A DNA stretch of 64,000 bases from Ectobius pallidus (GCA_964059195.1 CAXKWD010000008.1:47720502-47784501), one strand, 5' to 3'. Positions 21,437 to 33,274 are shown, counted from the stretch's first letter. Notes: generated by a model from the sequence alone, not told the origin. A program made the numbers and translations.

Positions 21437-22239
21437 CAGGGTGTTTCAAAATGAATATTGGGGTTTTAAGGCTTTGTAGATTTTAATACATTTAACATAC
21501 AATTATAAATAATACATCAAATGAAAGAGCAACTCAAACAGTTTTTCCTACCAGTGTTCAATGTGAGCACCATTCATCACACGGCACACATCGAGTCGAT
21601 AGGAGAGTTCTTCCCAAACCTTGATCAGTGTGTCAGGAGTAATTGTTGCAACAACTGCTTCAACCCTGTGTCTTAAGTAGGGTAGGTCAGTTGGTAGTGG
21701 TGGCAAATACACTTGATCCTTTATGAATCCCCAAAGGTAAAAATCACATGGCGTCAGATCAGGTGAACATGGAGGCCATGCGAAACAAGCTCTGTCATCC
21801 GGCCCCTTGCTGCCAATCCAGTGGTCAGGTACAACGTCGTTTAACCATTCGCGTACTGAGTGATGCCAGTGAGGTGGTGCACCACCTTGCTGCCAAATAA
21901 AGTTCTCTAGTTCAGCTTCATCCAATTGAGGAAAGGGCCCTAGTTGTAGCGCATCAAGACAAGAATTATCAATCACACTTGCTTCAAGGATTAAGAAGGA
22001 AATACGGAAAGCACGTTGCACTGTTACTACAGATTCCGTCTTTGCATACTGTAAGACAGAAAAAAGTTTCTGCTCAATAGTCGCCACTTTGTTACTAGCG
22101 CATTCTAATGGCATACGGAGGAAACAGTGCATGCGCACAGGAGTACCAACAAAACTGTTTGAGTTGCTCTTTCATTTGATGTATTATTTATAATTGTATG
22201 TTAAATGTACTAAATTCTACAAAGCCTTAAAACCCCATA
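21437..22239 (-). mobile_element. Tc1/mariner-superfamily relic with long inverted repeats
   Basis: The left end begins CAGGGTGTTTCAAAATGA after TA. Inverted arms of about 85 bp (21456-21545 and 22153-22238) share GGGGTTTTAAGGCTTTG and the stretch ATCAAATGAAAGAGCAACTC. The outermost 20 or so bases are missing on the right. The element spans about 0.8 kb and cannot be autonomous. Confidence 0.88.
21548..22138 (-). pseudogene. Mariner-type transposase, internally deleted
   Basis: This frame of 196 codons keeps a transposase N-terminus (EQKLFSVLQYAKTESVV) joined to the C-terminal half (NFIWQQGGAPPHWHHSVREW, CSPDLTPCDFYLWGFIKD). The middle with the first catalytic Asp is deleted. The second Asp, normally in QQDGAPPHW, is Gly here. 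The frame is open but the enzyme cannot be active. This class of sequence is widespread in insects. Confidence 0.88.
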
Positions 22240-22380
22240 GTTTAAGTATGCATCACAATTATGCATATACTACAAAACCGACTTCCTTTAAACACCGAAA
22301 TAATATATTCTAAATCCATTAAACTTATCTGCCAGACTAGTCCTCAGAATTCTTAGTCTTTACCTTCGTGAACATGGTTC

Positions 22381-22650
22381 AGGTGATGTTGTATGTGTGT
22401 GGTCTAGTATGTGGTATGGTATGGTTCAGGGACTGAGCCCTGACGGGCTCGTGCAAGTAGGCCACATAGGCGGGCCCTTTCTGCACCCCCTAGGAGCTGG
22501 AATGATGTGCAAGCACTAAGGCCCCCCTGTCAACAGACTCCACCACCAGCCCCCACGGAGCTCCCCTACATCCAACAAGGACCAGGTACCACTCCACGTG
22601 CACCGTACCCAGGGTCCCTCCTACAAGAGCCCCCTAGGCATGGCACACCA
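22381..22650. other. GC-rich stretch of unknown origin
   Basis: Far richer in G+C than its surroundings (for example GGGCTCGTGCAAGTAGGCC), with no long ORF or recognisable domain. It may be the body of a SINE or a LINE 5' region next to the tRNA-like unit. Confidence 0.3.
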
Positions 22651-22975
22651 GTGTGAAAGAATTATCATTCCACTGTGACCTACTAGTGGTTTACTATAAA
22701 GCCCGGGTTTTTAAGCACTTACAGCTTGTAAGTCGCCACTAGATTCGTATCTAATATTGAGAACGCCTGGTGGTATTCTGGGATTGTGAGTCAGTTGGAG
22801 AATTTAATCTTGTACCGGCACGTTGCCATGGTAGCTCAGTTGGTTAGAGCATCGGCACGGAGAGCTGAAGATCCTGGTTCAAATCCCGGCTATGGCATTG
22901 AATTTTTCATTCTGACTTCACGTGTCCATCTTAGCCTACACACGGCCAGTGTGAAAGAATTATCATTCCATTATT
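22648..22975 (+). mobile_element. tRNA-derived SINE-like unit flanked by a 25-bp direct repeat
   Basis: The sequence beginning CCAGTGTGAAAGAATTATC occurs at 22648 and again at 22946. Between the copies lies a tRNA-like block, and an ATTA-rich tail follows the second copy. The repeats could be an unusually long target duplication or part of a composite SINE. Confidence 0.6.
22825..22897 (+). tRNA. tRNA-like sequence, probably a SINE head and not a working tRNA
   Basis: A cloverleaf can be drawn. The acceptor GCCATGG pairs with CTATGGC, the D stem GCTC with GAGC, and the anticodon stem TCGGC with GCTGA, leaving loop ACGGAGA with GGA in the anticodon place. The T arm has loop TTCAAAT and one mismatch. 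GGA would read Ser codons, but tRNA-Ser needs a long variable arm, which is absent. A pseudogene or SINE head is therefore more likely. Confidence 0.55.
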
Positions 22976-23494
22976 AGAATTATTAAAAAAATTATTAGAA
23001 TAAGTGATTTTAAGTAAATACGATCACCCGATTTCAGATATATCACTATTTTTTTTGGTGTATAACATCTAGTTTTTGTGTTTGCTGTCTGAAAATGTGT
23101 CATAGCATAGGCAACTTTAAGATCTGTTTAGACCTTCATGGAGGCTTATAGTAGCTAAATGGTAAATCGTATAAAAAACAGATTGGAATTGCAGCAGAAA
23201 TGGAATTTGAGAGATCTACAACTTTTGTTGTATGGCTTTTTGTCATATCTCCATCAAACGAGTTAAATTTTTTTTTTCAAGTAAATATTGTATACTTTCC
23301 TCACACTATGTAATAATGCACATAGGACAGATAGAATTGTAAATATTAAAATATACTCTACAAGACAGACTAAAATTTTTCACAACGGTGGATACCTCGA
23401 TAACTAACAAGCCGCACAACGTTTCAACTAGTTCCTCCCAGTTTTCATCAGGTACTGGTTGGTAGACCAGCTGGGTTGAGTGGTGTAACCCCCT

Positions 23495-24148
23495 CTACGT
23501 CACCATCATCATCGGTGAGGGGTGGGTGGATTCACAAAGTGGACGCTCAGATGCTGGAGGATTTATATCGTGAAGAAACATGGTGTTACGTTGAAATCTT
23601 TTAATCCATTCAGTAGGGATTGCAAAGTCTGATTCGGGGCATTTTTTAATCTGCCAACTAATTTTAGGGGAAACATTGTCTTGAACCATTCTACGGATGA
23701 CATTAATCCATTCGTCTCCCAGGTCACCCTCGTAATTATTAACACATTTGTCCTGATTACTGGCAATATGCACAGCTTCACATATCTTTCTCTTAATTAA
23801 GTCCCTCTCAACTTTCACCACTTCCAAATCTTTAATTCTGTGCTTTAAGGAGACCATATGTTGGCTTAATCCTGTGTTAGTCTTCATATTTCGAATATCC
23901 CTAACATGCTCCTGGAGCCTGATTTTAAAAGCTCTCCCAGTTTCGCCATAATATACCCCATCACAGTCATCACAAAGAACAGAGTAGACCCCAGGGGCGT
24001 CGAGAAGGTTCATTTTGCATCCTACTTTTTTATGCTGTGAGAAAATATTCTCCAAAGTTCTCCCCACTTTAAAGGCAGGTTTTAAACCAAATTTACATAG
24101 CACTTTGCCAACATTCTGGCTGACACCTGGTTTATAAGTAACATACAT
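23495..24148 (-). CDS. Penelope-like GIY-YIG endonuclease region
   Basis: An open frame of 217 codons contains GVYSVLCDDCDGVYYGETGR, the GIY-YIG catalytic signature, followed by FKIRLQEHVRDI and GLSQHMVSLKH. The domain nicks DNA to prime reverse transcription. It overlaps the RT frame by 67 bases in another phase, so one frameshift separates RT and endonuclease. The C-terminal stretch to STHPSPMMMVT is repeated in the inverted copy. Confidence 0.88.
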   Translation of the reverse strand: MYVTYKPGVSQNVGKVLCKFGLKPAFKVGRTLENIFSQHKKVGCKMNLLDAPGVYSVLCDDCDGVYYGETGRAFKIRLQEHVRDIRNMKTNTGLSQHMVSLKHRIKDLEVVKVERDLIKRKICEAVHIASNQDKCVNNYEGDLGDEWINVIRRMVQDNVSPKISWQIKKCPESDFAIPTEWIKRFQRNTMFLHDINPPASERPLCESTHPSPMMMVT

Positions 24149-24693
24149 ACATATTTGTCTGTGGGGTTTTTTTCTTTTTTAATTGTATGCTCCATACTCG
24201 CTTTACTCCAAATCCTTTCTATAAACTTCCCAGTGTACCCATTAATTTTTGCAAGCTTAAGAATGTTTTTCTTTTCTTCAAACAGATCTGCAGGATTATT
24301 ACAGATTTTTAGAGCTCTAGTAACAAAGTTTTTCCACACATTAGATTTAGTTCCATGAAAATGAGCTGATTTTTTATGGATGTATTGTTCACATTTGTTA
24401 GGTTTCCTGTACACCCCAGTAAACACTCGGGGAGCGACGAAGCGAATTCGTAAGTCAAGAAAATTTAGACAATTGATAACCGATTTTTCAATAGTGAACT
24501 TGATACGACCATGACAAGCTCCGAACTCAGCTAATAAGTCATTTGAAATGTCACCATTAGTAATCACCAGGGCATCATCCACATATCGTAAATACATAAC
24601 CACACTTTCCACATATTTAGTGATAATAGGATTCTCTAGATAGTACATGAATATATCGGACACAAAGCCCGAAACAGGGTTGCCCATTGCCAA
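24082..24693 (-). pseudogene. Penelope-like reverse transcriptase, 5'-truncated
   Basis: The frame starts within the RT at MGNPVSGFVSDIFM and passes LRYVDDALVITNGD, the catalytic YVDD of Penelope-type enzymes. NCLNFLDLRI and VYRKPNKCEQYIHKKSAHF follow. The fingers are missing because the copy is truncated at the inversion point. The continuation into GIY-YIG needs a frame change near 24100. Confidence 0.88.
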
Positions 24694-25150
24694 TTAATTA
24701 AGAGAAAGATATGTGAAGCTGTGCATATTGCCAGTAATCAGGACAAATGTGTTAATAATTACGAGGGTGACCTGGGAGACGAATGGATTAATGTTATCCG
24801 TAGAATGGTTCAAGACAATGTTTCCCCTAAAATTAGTTGGCAGATTAAAAAATGCCCCGAATCAGACTTTGCAATCCCTACTGAATGGATTAAAAGATTT
24901 CAACGTAACACCATGTTTCTTCACGATATTAATTCTCCAGCATCTGAGCGTCCACTTTGTGAATCTACCCACCCACCCCTCACCGATGATGATGGTGACG
25001 TAGAGGGGGTTACACCACTCAACCCAGCTGGTCTACCAACCAGTACCTGATGAAAACTGGGAGGAACTAGTTGAAACGTTGTGCGGCTTGTTAGTTATCG
25101 AGGTATCCACCGTTGTGAAAAATTTTAGTCTGTCTTGTACAGTATATTTT
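24694..25150 (+). repeat. Inverted partial copy of the Penelope element 3' part
   Basis: This plus-strand sequence repeats 23345-23800 in reverse complement, including the reading frame DEWINVIRRMVQDNVSPKIS and the hammerhead-like block. The match starts at TTAATTAAGAGA at the head-to-head join. Confidence 0.93.
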
Positions 25151-25832
25151 AATATTCTGACACGTGTGGAAAGCTTAAGGACTTCAATTGTTAAATAGAA
25201 TTGTAAAATTCGGCAGGAATATTGGCACTTACAAAAGCCATAAGCAAGACAAATTTTTTGTTTCTAGCTGCCCCATAAGTAAGGAAAAACTTGCTGGATA
25301 GCCATGATGTCATTCACATCTATGACAGTCTAATCACCCACTTATTAAAGGGGAACTGAACTTAAAAATTACACATATATTTCTTTTACAAATGAGTAAG
25401 AGCTCTGATTGTGTATTACTCGATCTCGATCCAACTTACCGTTTCCGAGTTGTAGCACTCTATAGCAGCGCGTCATGACATCACCTGCCTAGCTCGGGTC
25501 AGACAGGGAGCATTTCACATGGACCAGCCCCAACACAACATAATATTAGTTTTATTGTTGCACTCTTTATTGTTGAGTATCCATTGTTGTAATTACACTT
25601 CTCTCCTACCGTAACTCGCCTCAACTCAACATATTAATTTCTTTGTTTGCACACTTCATTCACAAAGTTAATCCAATCCGAGAAAAGTATCTCTCTCCCA
25701 TTTCTGCTTTTGTAGGTTTGGTTTTGTGGAGTGAACCCAAATTGCATGGTATGTCATTCTGATCAGTAACATCTGGTATTACATACGGACACTTCAGAGA
25801 AGTGTGTTCATTAACATCATTGACAGTTTTCT

Positions 25833-26760
25833 TTACAAGATTTCGCCTCTACTCAAATGTTTTCTTGTCGTACTTCCTCTTATAAACCCAATCTCCACAT
25901 GATTTAGAAAATTCCACTGAACTGCCCACGACTCTTTTTCCTTGTGGTCAAGAGCTGCTATCACTGACCGTAAATACATGCCTTCAAATGAAAAATGGGT
26001 TCTTTTTGGTACATATTTAAGATGTTCGCTATGATAAGATTCAAGACTTCCTGTGTGACAAAAATGATTGAGATGCAAAATATCATTTAAAAATCTGGTA
26101 TTCATAATGATGTTATATAGGTCATGGTAGTCTTTCGAATGCTTACTGAGCCATTTAGTATTTCTAACTTTATCAGCACTTAGCACGTCGTGAGCACATG
26201 AATGGCATTTCTCATTACCTTCCCAACTATGAATGTTAACAATGTGATTGAGAATTGAGGTAAATTTTTTCTTTAGCAGTATACTGTCATTCTCACATGC
26301 AGACGATGCCCACCATAAATGATTATAAATTGATTGTTTCCATTCATGAATGACGGAGGGTTTCGGTAAATTGTTAATCTTTTTCATTAGAGATTTAGCA
26401 AGGTGCCAAACATCAAATTCATGGTGTATGTGTGAAAATTTGTTTTTCATTAAAGCTCTAATGCCTGTGTGTATGTCCGTTAGGAACAATTTAATAGTGA
26501 GTTTCTCATTCATTGTGCTTATTATTTTTTCACAAGCAGCTCTTTCAATGTCACCAGCTACAGTTCCTCTTTGTACAATTACAAAATCAAGTATTTTATT
26601 CATAATAAACAAATATTGTAGCTGGGATTCACAGTGAAGTAATCAAATAATTGTGTGTATTTTATTCATGCTAAATTCATAACGGAATACGTCACATACT
26701 TGGCAGAGAAACCAGGTGAGTCATATTGTCCATCTCCACATAAACGTAAATTTAAATCAC
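25833..26760 (-). pseudogene. Kolobok-like transposase remnant
   Basis: CGDGQYDSPGFSAKYVTYS (about 26700-26755) is followed by a stop and then a 259-codon frame. That frame has FLTDIHTGIRALMKNKF, HHEFDVWHLAKSLMKKINN, IHSWEGNEKCHSCAH, TGSLESYHSEHLKYVPKRTH and a C-terminal arginine-rich end. The order is that of transposases linked to THAP domains. The Asp in LTDIH and the Glu in SLESYH are possible catalytic residues, by analogy only. Confidence 0.75.
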
Positions 26761-27544
26761 TCATAGCATCTACATAGTTAGCTTCTTTTTCTTTTAACCA
26801 TGTTTTGTATATAAAAGGAAATACAAATTTCTTTACAAGCCTATAGAAGTATCCTTCAGAAAAAATATAATAGCTTAATAGAATTTGAGAAAGCTGATAA
26901 ATAATTAAATGTTAATCCACAGGTATATTCCTGAGGCTATGAACACATTACTTTTTAAACTTCCACCTATGCTTCCAAAGGACCACTTGTATGTAAGCCC
27001 AGTCACACAATGAGTTTTTATTCGTAACATTACTCCTCTCGTTTCAACTTTACGTTCATTAACTGGAGCGCCACATGTAAGGCACATACTAAACAGTGTA
27101 AGAAGGGCACTTACACAGACAAACACAAAAGAATATTTTTCCGACAAGTTGATATTTTCTATGCCATCTTCTTCTCCTTCACTAGTGATTTCATGTGGGA
27201 CATAATCTTCATCCTTTTCATCCGAGGTGTTATGTTCATCAATTTAGTTCATATAGACAGAATTTGCAGTTCTATAAATTTCTGTGCCTATCTCACACTG
27301 TATTTCTGCATCAGTCTTCAATTCTACATGCATACATTCATAAACTTGTGTAGTTTCTCTTTCTTGTTTAGAATCAGTTATTGAATTATCAATTAATTCC
27401 TGCACTTCCGTCTTTTTAAAGTAATTATCCTTCCTTTTCTTGGGAGAAGGAATTTCTTTACTTCCTATTAAAAACGTTGAAGTACCGCATTGTCTTTTAG
27501 TCTATGGCACCTGAATTTTTCATCCTTGAATATTCGGATTTTTA

Positions 27545-27752
27545 AAATACCCGATTCATTAAAATCATCTTCTTTAAAATGCTTTCCACATACTCTAGAA
27601 TTTTTTGTTAGAACAAAACTTTAACGCTTCATGCAAGAAAAACATTTGTTGTACAAACGTCTGTTCTTGTTTTTATCAAGGAATGCATAGTAACCAACAT
27701 TTCTATGGACAGCAGAATTATTTGAACAACCGTAAGCATTGCACACAGGCAT
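27545..27752 (-). pseudogene. THAP domain of the Kolobok-like element
   Basis: The minus-strand sequence begins MPVCNAYGCSNNSAVHRNVG, passes a stop codon after CFSCMKR and continues to NSRVCGKHFKEDDF. The C-x4-C start and the C..H pair are the four THAP zinc ligands. It would supply DNA binding to the transposase encoded downstream. Confidence 0.75.
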
Positions 27753-28014
27753 CTTCACTTACACTACACAATAAACAATACTAGGGAATACAAGACCGAC
27801 ACCTTTCACAAAATACCGGAGCAAGTCAAACTGAAACTGCTGACAGCGTGGCACGTTAGCCACGTGACGTCACAGCCTTGCAACAGCAAAATTTAAATTG
27901 CTCACAGAACGAGAATGAGCGAACATAAAAAGAAACGGTTTTCGACTCTGCACTTAGCAAGATTCATATTTTATTTCAAGATAAAGTAAAAAATTTCGTT
28001 CAGTACCCTTTTAA

Positions 28015-29840
28015 GACTGATGTTTACTCACTTCCAGATGAGCTAGGAACTTGAAATTTGGCAAACTTATAGCTTTTAGCCTATAACCAATGGAAAAATT
28101 CCAAACAGTTCATATTTTAAATTTTTTCCCCTCCAAAATAAACTTCAAAATATTTTAATTTCTTCACTGCTTATTTGTACGGCTTCAGATGTTTTGACAA
28201 AAATAAAGGAATAGGGCTATTGTTGACGTGAGGATTTTTTTGTAAATTTGTTCCGTTAATAATCTAGTTATCCCACATTCCTTCACACATGCTTATCAAA
28301 CTTTCTCAACCATGGTTTAAAACTCAATAGTTTCTGAAATATGGCCTATTAACTCCATCTGGCAATTTATTATATCACTTTAGCTGATGTTTATCATTCA
28401 TGGAAACCAGCTTTGTACTTAAATTTTACTCATTGATTTCAAACTTAGAGCCCACAGATATTTTCACTTGACAATTACCAATTGCCTATATAAATTCAGC
28501 TCTGAAAAGGTTAACATTTCCATTATTATGTGGAATATATTCATCTATACAGAGGGTCCCATACAATCTGTTTCTACCTACAGTTTATAAACTATTGATG
28601 GCAGAATTTCCAAGCAATAAAAGAATGTATGCACTGGGCTAATAATGTCATTTTTTTTAAATACTGCAAATACAGTTTTTACTACTGGAATAAAAGCATT
28701 TATATTAGCTTCTTTCAATGGTTTTTTATTTTCTTCAAATACTCGAATACACTTAAAATTGTTTTCTCTCACCACTTCTGATGGTTTCACCTTCTTTCTG
28801 CAATCCATTGCGCTCTTTGAACACTTACAGCTTTAATACACACGGTTATTCACGAGATAGCACTTTTAAATATCACTTAACATTCGGGTTCACTGGCAAA
28901 CCGAAAATGAAAACATCAACTGAGGCAATGAACCATTGCAACCTTAACTAATTACAGTAGTCATCTCATAACTCACAACGTGTTATGTTCAAGAAAGCCT
29001 TATTTCTGCTGCGTGTTAATTTAATATGCTCTGAAAGCATTTCTTCATGAATGTATCTTCTATCTAAACTTTGAGCTGTGAAGGTGATGTCATTATTAAT
29101 TTCAATTGACTAATAGCTCTGAATATAATGGTCACACTGTGCTATGTGTGACAGCATTAAAATAAGTGATACATGGTGATGGTTATTTCCAGGAATTAAA
29201 CTCTGCTGCAATACCTTGCAAAGCTTAATTTAATCACCGAATGAAAATAAAATATTACGACTCAAAAAGTTAACTGAAAAGAAAGAAAGTTACAGCGAGC
29301 AGGATATGTCACTCGTCACTATGTCGTGCGGTGTTCACCTGAGAAACAAAATAAGGATACATGGCTAATATTGTTCGGGGGACTTTCGAATGATGATGAA
29401 AAATAATTTCACACTTTTTTTTTAACTTTGTCGGAAGGTTTTATGTGGACTAATAGAATGAAATTTAGCCAGTGACAACATTCTGACCTTATCTGAAAAT
29501 TAATTTTTTTTATGAACAATATTTTTAATATATTGGTGTTAACATTTTGTTTAAATAAAACATTCAAATTTTGACTATTTAAACAAAAATCAACGAAAAT
29601 ATAAGATTTTTGTGTCTATAAAATTTCATACATTTTTACTTTGTCATATTCTGAAAATAGACAAATCTGGCAACATAGCACTTGATTCTCCCATATGAAT
29701 AGCATAGGCAATAAGAGCCCATTGTGCCTTCACGATGTGAAAATCGGTATAGCAACTATTAACTCAATTTCTAGATGTTATTAAGTGCCAGTATGGTACT
29801 TTATGGGCTTGTGTGGGGGACGGGAAAATGTCTGTGTGTC
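28015..29840. other. Intron stretch without recognisable genes
   Basis: AT-rich sequence with only short open frames. A minus-strand frame at 28578-28808 (MDCRKKVKPSEVVRENNFKC) looks lysine-rich and may be a transposon remnant, but no family was recognised. Confidence 0.3.
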
Positions 29841-29849
29841 TATATGCAT

Positions 29850-30300
29850 GATAACTCAAATACGCTTTACCAAATTTTAATGAAACTTGGTATACATGTT
29901 TATAATGTTCATGGGAAGAAGCCTATTTATATTGGACCAAATCGGTTCACTTGTACCAGAGTAAAACCCAACTTAGTGTCTATTTTAAGCTTGCGATTAC
30001 TCAAATATGCATTTCCGGTTTTTCATTAAACTCAGTATAAACATTTATAATGTCCATGGGAAGACGTCTAATGATATTAGACCAAATCGGTTGGCCGGTA
30101 CTGGAATAATGTCCAATTTAGTGCCCTTTTATGGTAATTTTCACAAAAAGCGCAGTACCTCAAATACGTCTTATAGGAAACTTGTTATATGCGTTTATAA
30201 TGTCCATGGGAAGAAACCTATTGATATTTGACCAAATGGGTTGATCGGAATCATAGTAATGTCCACTTTTGCGCCTAATTTATGGTAATACATTAGAAAG
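29850..30300. repeat. Three diverged tandem units of about 150 bp
   Basis: Each unit carries TTATAATGT(C/T)CATGGGAAGA followed by a GACCAAAT(C/G)GGTT block. The units begin near 29898, 30042 and 30195. They diverge in other parts and do not encode a conserved protein. Confidence 0.8.
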
Positions 30301-30619
30301 AATTTAACAAATGCATATCGGTTATCCTGACAACATATTGTTTTACACTGATCATATACAGCTTTGGAATTTGCAATACAGTTAGCCATTACATATTACT
30401 TTGCATTTGATTATCAAACTAGTCAGATGTTTATTTCGTTGATCAAGTTGAATACTGTTTATATACAGAATGTATATTACTGTGAAATAATTAGGCCTAT
30501 GTAAATTAAGTGGAGTTCTTCACAAGTGTATTTTGTGAAATGTTGACATGTTTTAAGAATTTCTTATATCAGTGTATAAGAGTTTGAATTAAGGTTAAGT
30601 AAGTCCCTACCATTATACA

Positions 30620-31420
30620 GAGCGAAGTCAGAGTGGTCATAGAGGAACTAAAAGCAGGGAAGTCCCCGGGCGAGGACCACGTTTACAATGAGTACCTGAA
30701 ACTGGGTCTAGATCACCTCTTAGAACCATTAACCACGATCTTCAACACAATCCTACACATGGAGGAGATACCAAACCAATGGAAACTGAACAAGATAATT
30801 CTGCTACACAAAAAAAGTGCCAAAGACAACCTACAAAACTACAGACCTATAAGTTTGATGTCCAACGTCTTCAAACTTTTCTCCAAAATAATCACAAGAC
30901 GAATCACAAAGAAACTATACGAAAATCAATCACAGGACCAAGCAGGATTCCGAAAGAGAAGGTTCAACATTCAAGCTTGAAACAGAAACACAGAAAGAAA
31001 AAAAATCCAGGTTTGCCAACGGAAAATGGAACGTAAAATCTTAGGGCTATCCCTGAGAGACAAGATCCCGAACATCAGGATAAGAACCTTGGCAAAATCA
31101 GCTGACGTAGCCCAGCAAGCAGCAACCCTGAAGTGGAAATGGGGAGGTCACCTGGCACGACTACATAATGGCAGATGGGCACAGATAACAACGATGCGGG
31201 ACCCACGCATTGGAAAACGACTGCGAGGCAGACCGGCTACAAGATGGACAGATGCTTTTATGAACAACGCGGGGGTACACTGGTCCAGGACAGCAAGAAG
31301 CTGAGACAAATGGAAGGAACTAATGCCAACCTAGTCATAGTTCCATCCAAGACTGATTACTTAGTGCCAAATCTTTTTAAGTGTAGTGACTATTAAATAT
31401 GCACCTTCGAAAGGAAGAAA
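30620..31420 (+). pseudogene. LINE remnant with the RT palm deleted
   Basis: RT fingers (AGKSPGEDHVYNEYLKLGLD, NYRPISLMSNVFKLFSKIIT, QDQAGFRKR) run to 30970. Near 31026 the sequence jumps to the C-terminus (MERKILGLSLRDKIPNIRIR, WGGHLARLHNGRW, RLRGRPATRWTDAF). The palm with its YADD is missing, so this copy has an internal deletion. The C-terminus resembles the LINE at 57580-57945, which hosts the transposon at 54734. Confidence 0.8.
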
Positions 31421-32070
31421 CTAGATAGATTAAAATCATGTGGACCAACTCACCACATGAGGACATTGAACGAGCTTTCCCTTAGATAGTAGGCCATTGC
31501 CCTTCATGGAATCTTATCGGCTAAATTCATTCATTCATGTTCTTCCACAAGCTCTGCTTAATGAATCGATCTGGAGCTTAACTTGGAGATAGATTACAAA
31601 AATAACTATTTTGTTCATATAATAATTGCAATTAACTTATCACTGATTAAATAAAGGCATTCTGGCACTTTGTTATATCAGTTTACCTGATTTTATTATT
31701 TACTCAAATGCTAGATAATTAAGACAAGTAATTAGAAACTTTTATTTACTAACAATGACAATGTTTTTACACAAATTGCATGAATTACATAATTTTATTT
31801 TGAATTATATTGTTTGACATAGCAAATGTAAATAATTAAAATGAACACAATGAATCTAATGCTGCCACATGAGCATACAGATTTGAAATGAAATTATTAA
31901 AATGAACCACAGACTCATGAACCTTAACCTTACATGCAAACCATGTATAACCAATTCAACGATTGATAATTAAAAATCTAAACATCTGGCTATTACGATT
32001 AAAGTGTGCTGCCCGGGGAAAAAGAACTTAGGTCCTAACTCGTATCGTGCACAGACAGACAAACAGACAA
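31421..32070. other. Intron stretch, nothing recognised
   Basis: AT-rich with short homopolymers; no domain, promoter or repeat could be supported. Confidence 0.4.
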
Positions 32071-32074
32071 AGAG

Positions 32075-32412
32075 ACAACTAAACTAAACTAAACTAAACT
32101 CCGTGGCGCAACATCCATGAAGGGACAAAGCCTACCACCCGACCACTGTGTCATCTACCAAAGGAAGATGGCACGATTGGGGGGCATGATGTCAGCATGC
32201 CGACACCTATGGCCATTAATTGTGGTCTCCAAGACCGGAGCCACCACTTCTCTATCAAGTACCGGTAGCTCCTCAATTTGAATCACAAGGCTGAATGCAC
32301 CCCATTCCAGACCTCCCTACCTCAGAAAAATCCAAGGAGGTACTGGGGATCGAACCTGGGCCAAAGGATCTGTAGTCAGCAATGCTAGCCACAATACCAC
32401 GCAGGCTGTCAC
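32075..32412 (-). mobile_element. tRNA-derived SINE
   Basis: On the minus strand the head reads GCCTGCGTGGTATTGTGGCT, then an A-box-like TGGCTAGCATTGCTG and a perfect B box, GGTTCGATCCC. The body of about 250 bp ends in repeats of TTTAG (AAACT on the plus strand, 32084-32100). A short AGACAAC repeat at both sides may be the target duplication. Confidence 0.75.
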
Positions 32413-32419
32413 AGAAAGA

Positions 32420-33130
32420 CAACACTTCCTCGTATTATACAGATTATCAAATCCTTTCATCATGTATTTTGCCATCGTTTTAAATAATGGATCTGCAATA
32501 TTTCAATGCATGTGCTGCAACTGTATGTGCAGTTTTGGTTATTGAATTAATACCAAAGCAGAAATGAAAGAAAAACTTATTTGGGTTAGTGTCTGAATAG
32601 GGAGAATAGATATTCATTCTACTGAGAGAACTTAAGCTTGAACATGTGAATTTCTTAAAAAAAATGGATGATGAAATATTTCAGTTTATTGTTTCAAAAG
32701 TGTCACACTACATTGCAAGAGAAATGAGAAACTTCAACATGAATATATGAAATTCTTAAGAAAACGGAAGACGGATGTGATCAAAGATGTTATATTACAT
32801 TGTAGTTTTCAATATAAACTTCTGTGACAGAAATATGATAATGGATTGTAGCCCTTAGGCGATGGCTGAACATTGCTGAAGATAGGGGAAGATTTCTCGA
32901 GAGCATATTCCTAGTAAGTAAAATATAATGAAGTAGTGTTCAAATATGTGTTAATGAATCTAAATATAAGATCTAAATATAAGTCATAAATGTGAATCTC
33001 ACATAATTTTGACAAGAATAGTTGACAAATGTATCTAAATACATCAAAACTGTAAAACTTGAGAGTTCTAGAAGTAACATATTACAAGAACTAAGGAAAT
33101 TAGATCAGATTATAAAACACTATCATAACT
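32420..33130. other. Intron stretch, nothing recognised
   Basis: AT-rich intron sequence just downstream of the ATR exon on the minus strand; no coding or structured element seen. Confidence 0.4.
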
Positions 33131-33133
33131 TAC

Positions 33134-33274
33134 CTCATCAAGTTTCTTTTCTGTCAGTTCTGTGAGCTTCTCCACTATGTGTGTGAAATGCCTCAATAGT
33201 TTGATTTGTTCTTGGCTGGTGAATGCAGAGTGAAGAACTTCTGCACACCTCTTGGCACGGAACTTAATTGTAGA
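33134..33274 (-). CDS. ATR: ATR kinase, exon (end of FAT domain)
   Basis: This exon of 47 codons, phase 0 at both ends, lies between GTTACAG and GTAAGT. It begins STIKFRAKRCAEVLHSAF and ends LTELTEKKLDE. It aligns with vertebrate ATR SYPMRVNRCKEILNKAI through LTDKLLELCNK, the helical end of the FAT domain. It follows directly on MACLK in the exon at 43145-43317. Confidence 0.92.

Larger units (their letters stand above)
23345..25150 (-). mobile_element. Penelope-like element with an inverted partial second copy
   Basis: A minus-strand copy (23345-24693), 5'-truncated inside the RT domain, meets head to head a plus-strand copy of its last 457 bp (24694-25150). The inverted arms 23345-23800 and 24694-25150 are almost identical. 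Both arms carry CTGATGA, a short hairpin (AACT/AGTT) and GAAAC, like a hammerhead ribozyme core, at 25047-25077 and on the minus strand at 23421-23452. Inverted or tandem copies and hammerhead motifs are known for Penelope-like elements. Confidence 0.88.
25349..28010 (-). mobile_element. Kolobok-like DNA transposon with TTAA duplication, degenerate
   Basis: TTAA flanks both ends (25345-25348 and 28011-28014). The ends are inverted: AGGGGAACTGAAC on the left and AAGGGTACTGAAC read inward from the right. Inside, on the minus strand, a THAP domain comes first and a transposase with Kolobok-like motifs follows. THAP plus TTAA is the Kolobok pattern. The 2.66-kb copy carries several stop codons. 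Confidence 0.82.

Noticed and set aside
22825..22897. Functional tRNA-Ser (GGA)
   Set aside because: The cloverleaf lacks the long variable arm required for tRNA-Ser, has a T-stem mismatch, and lies in SINE-like sequence.
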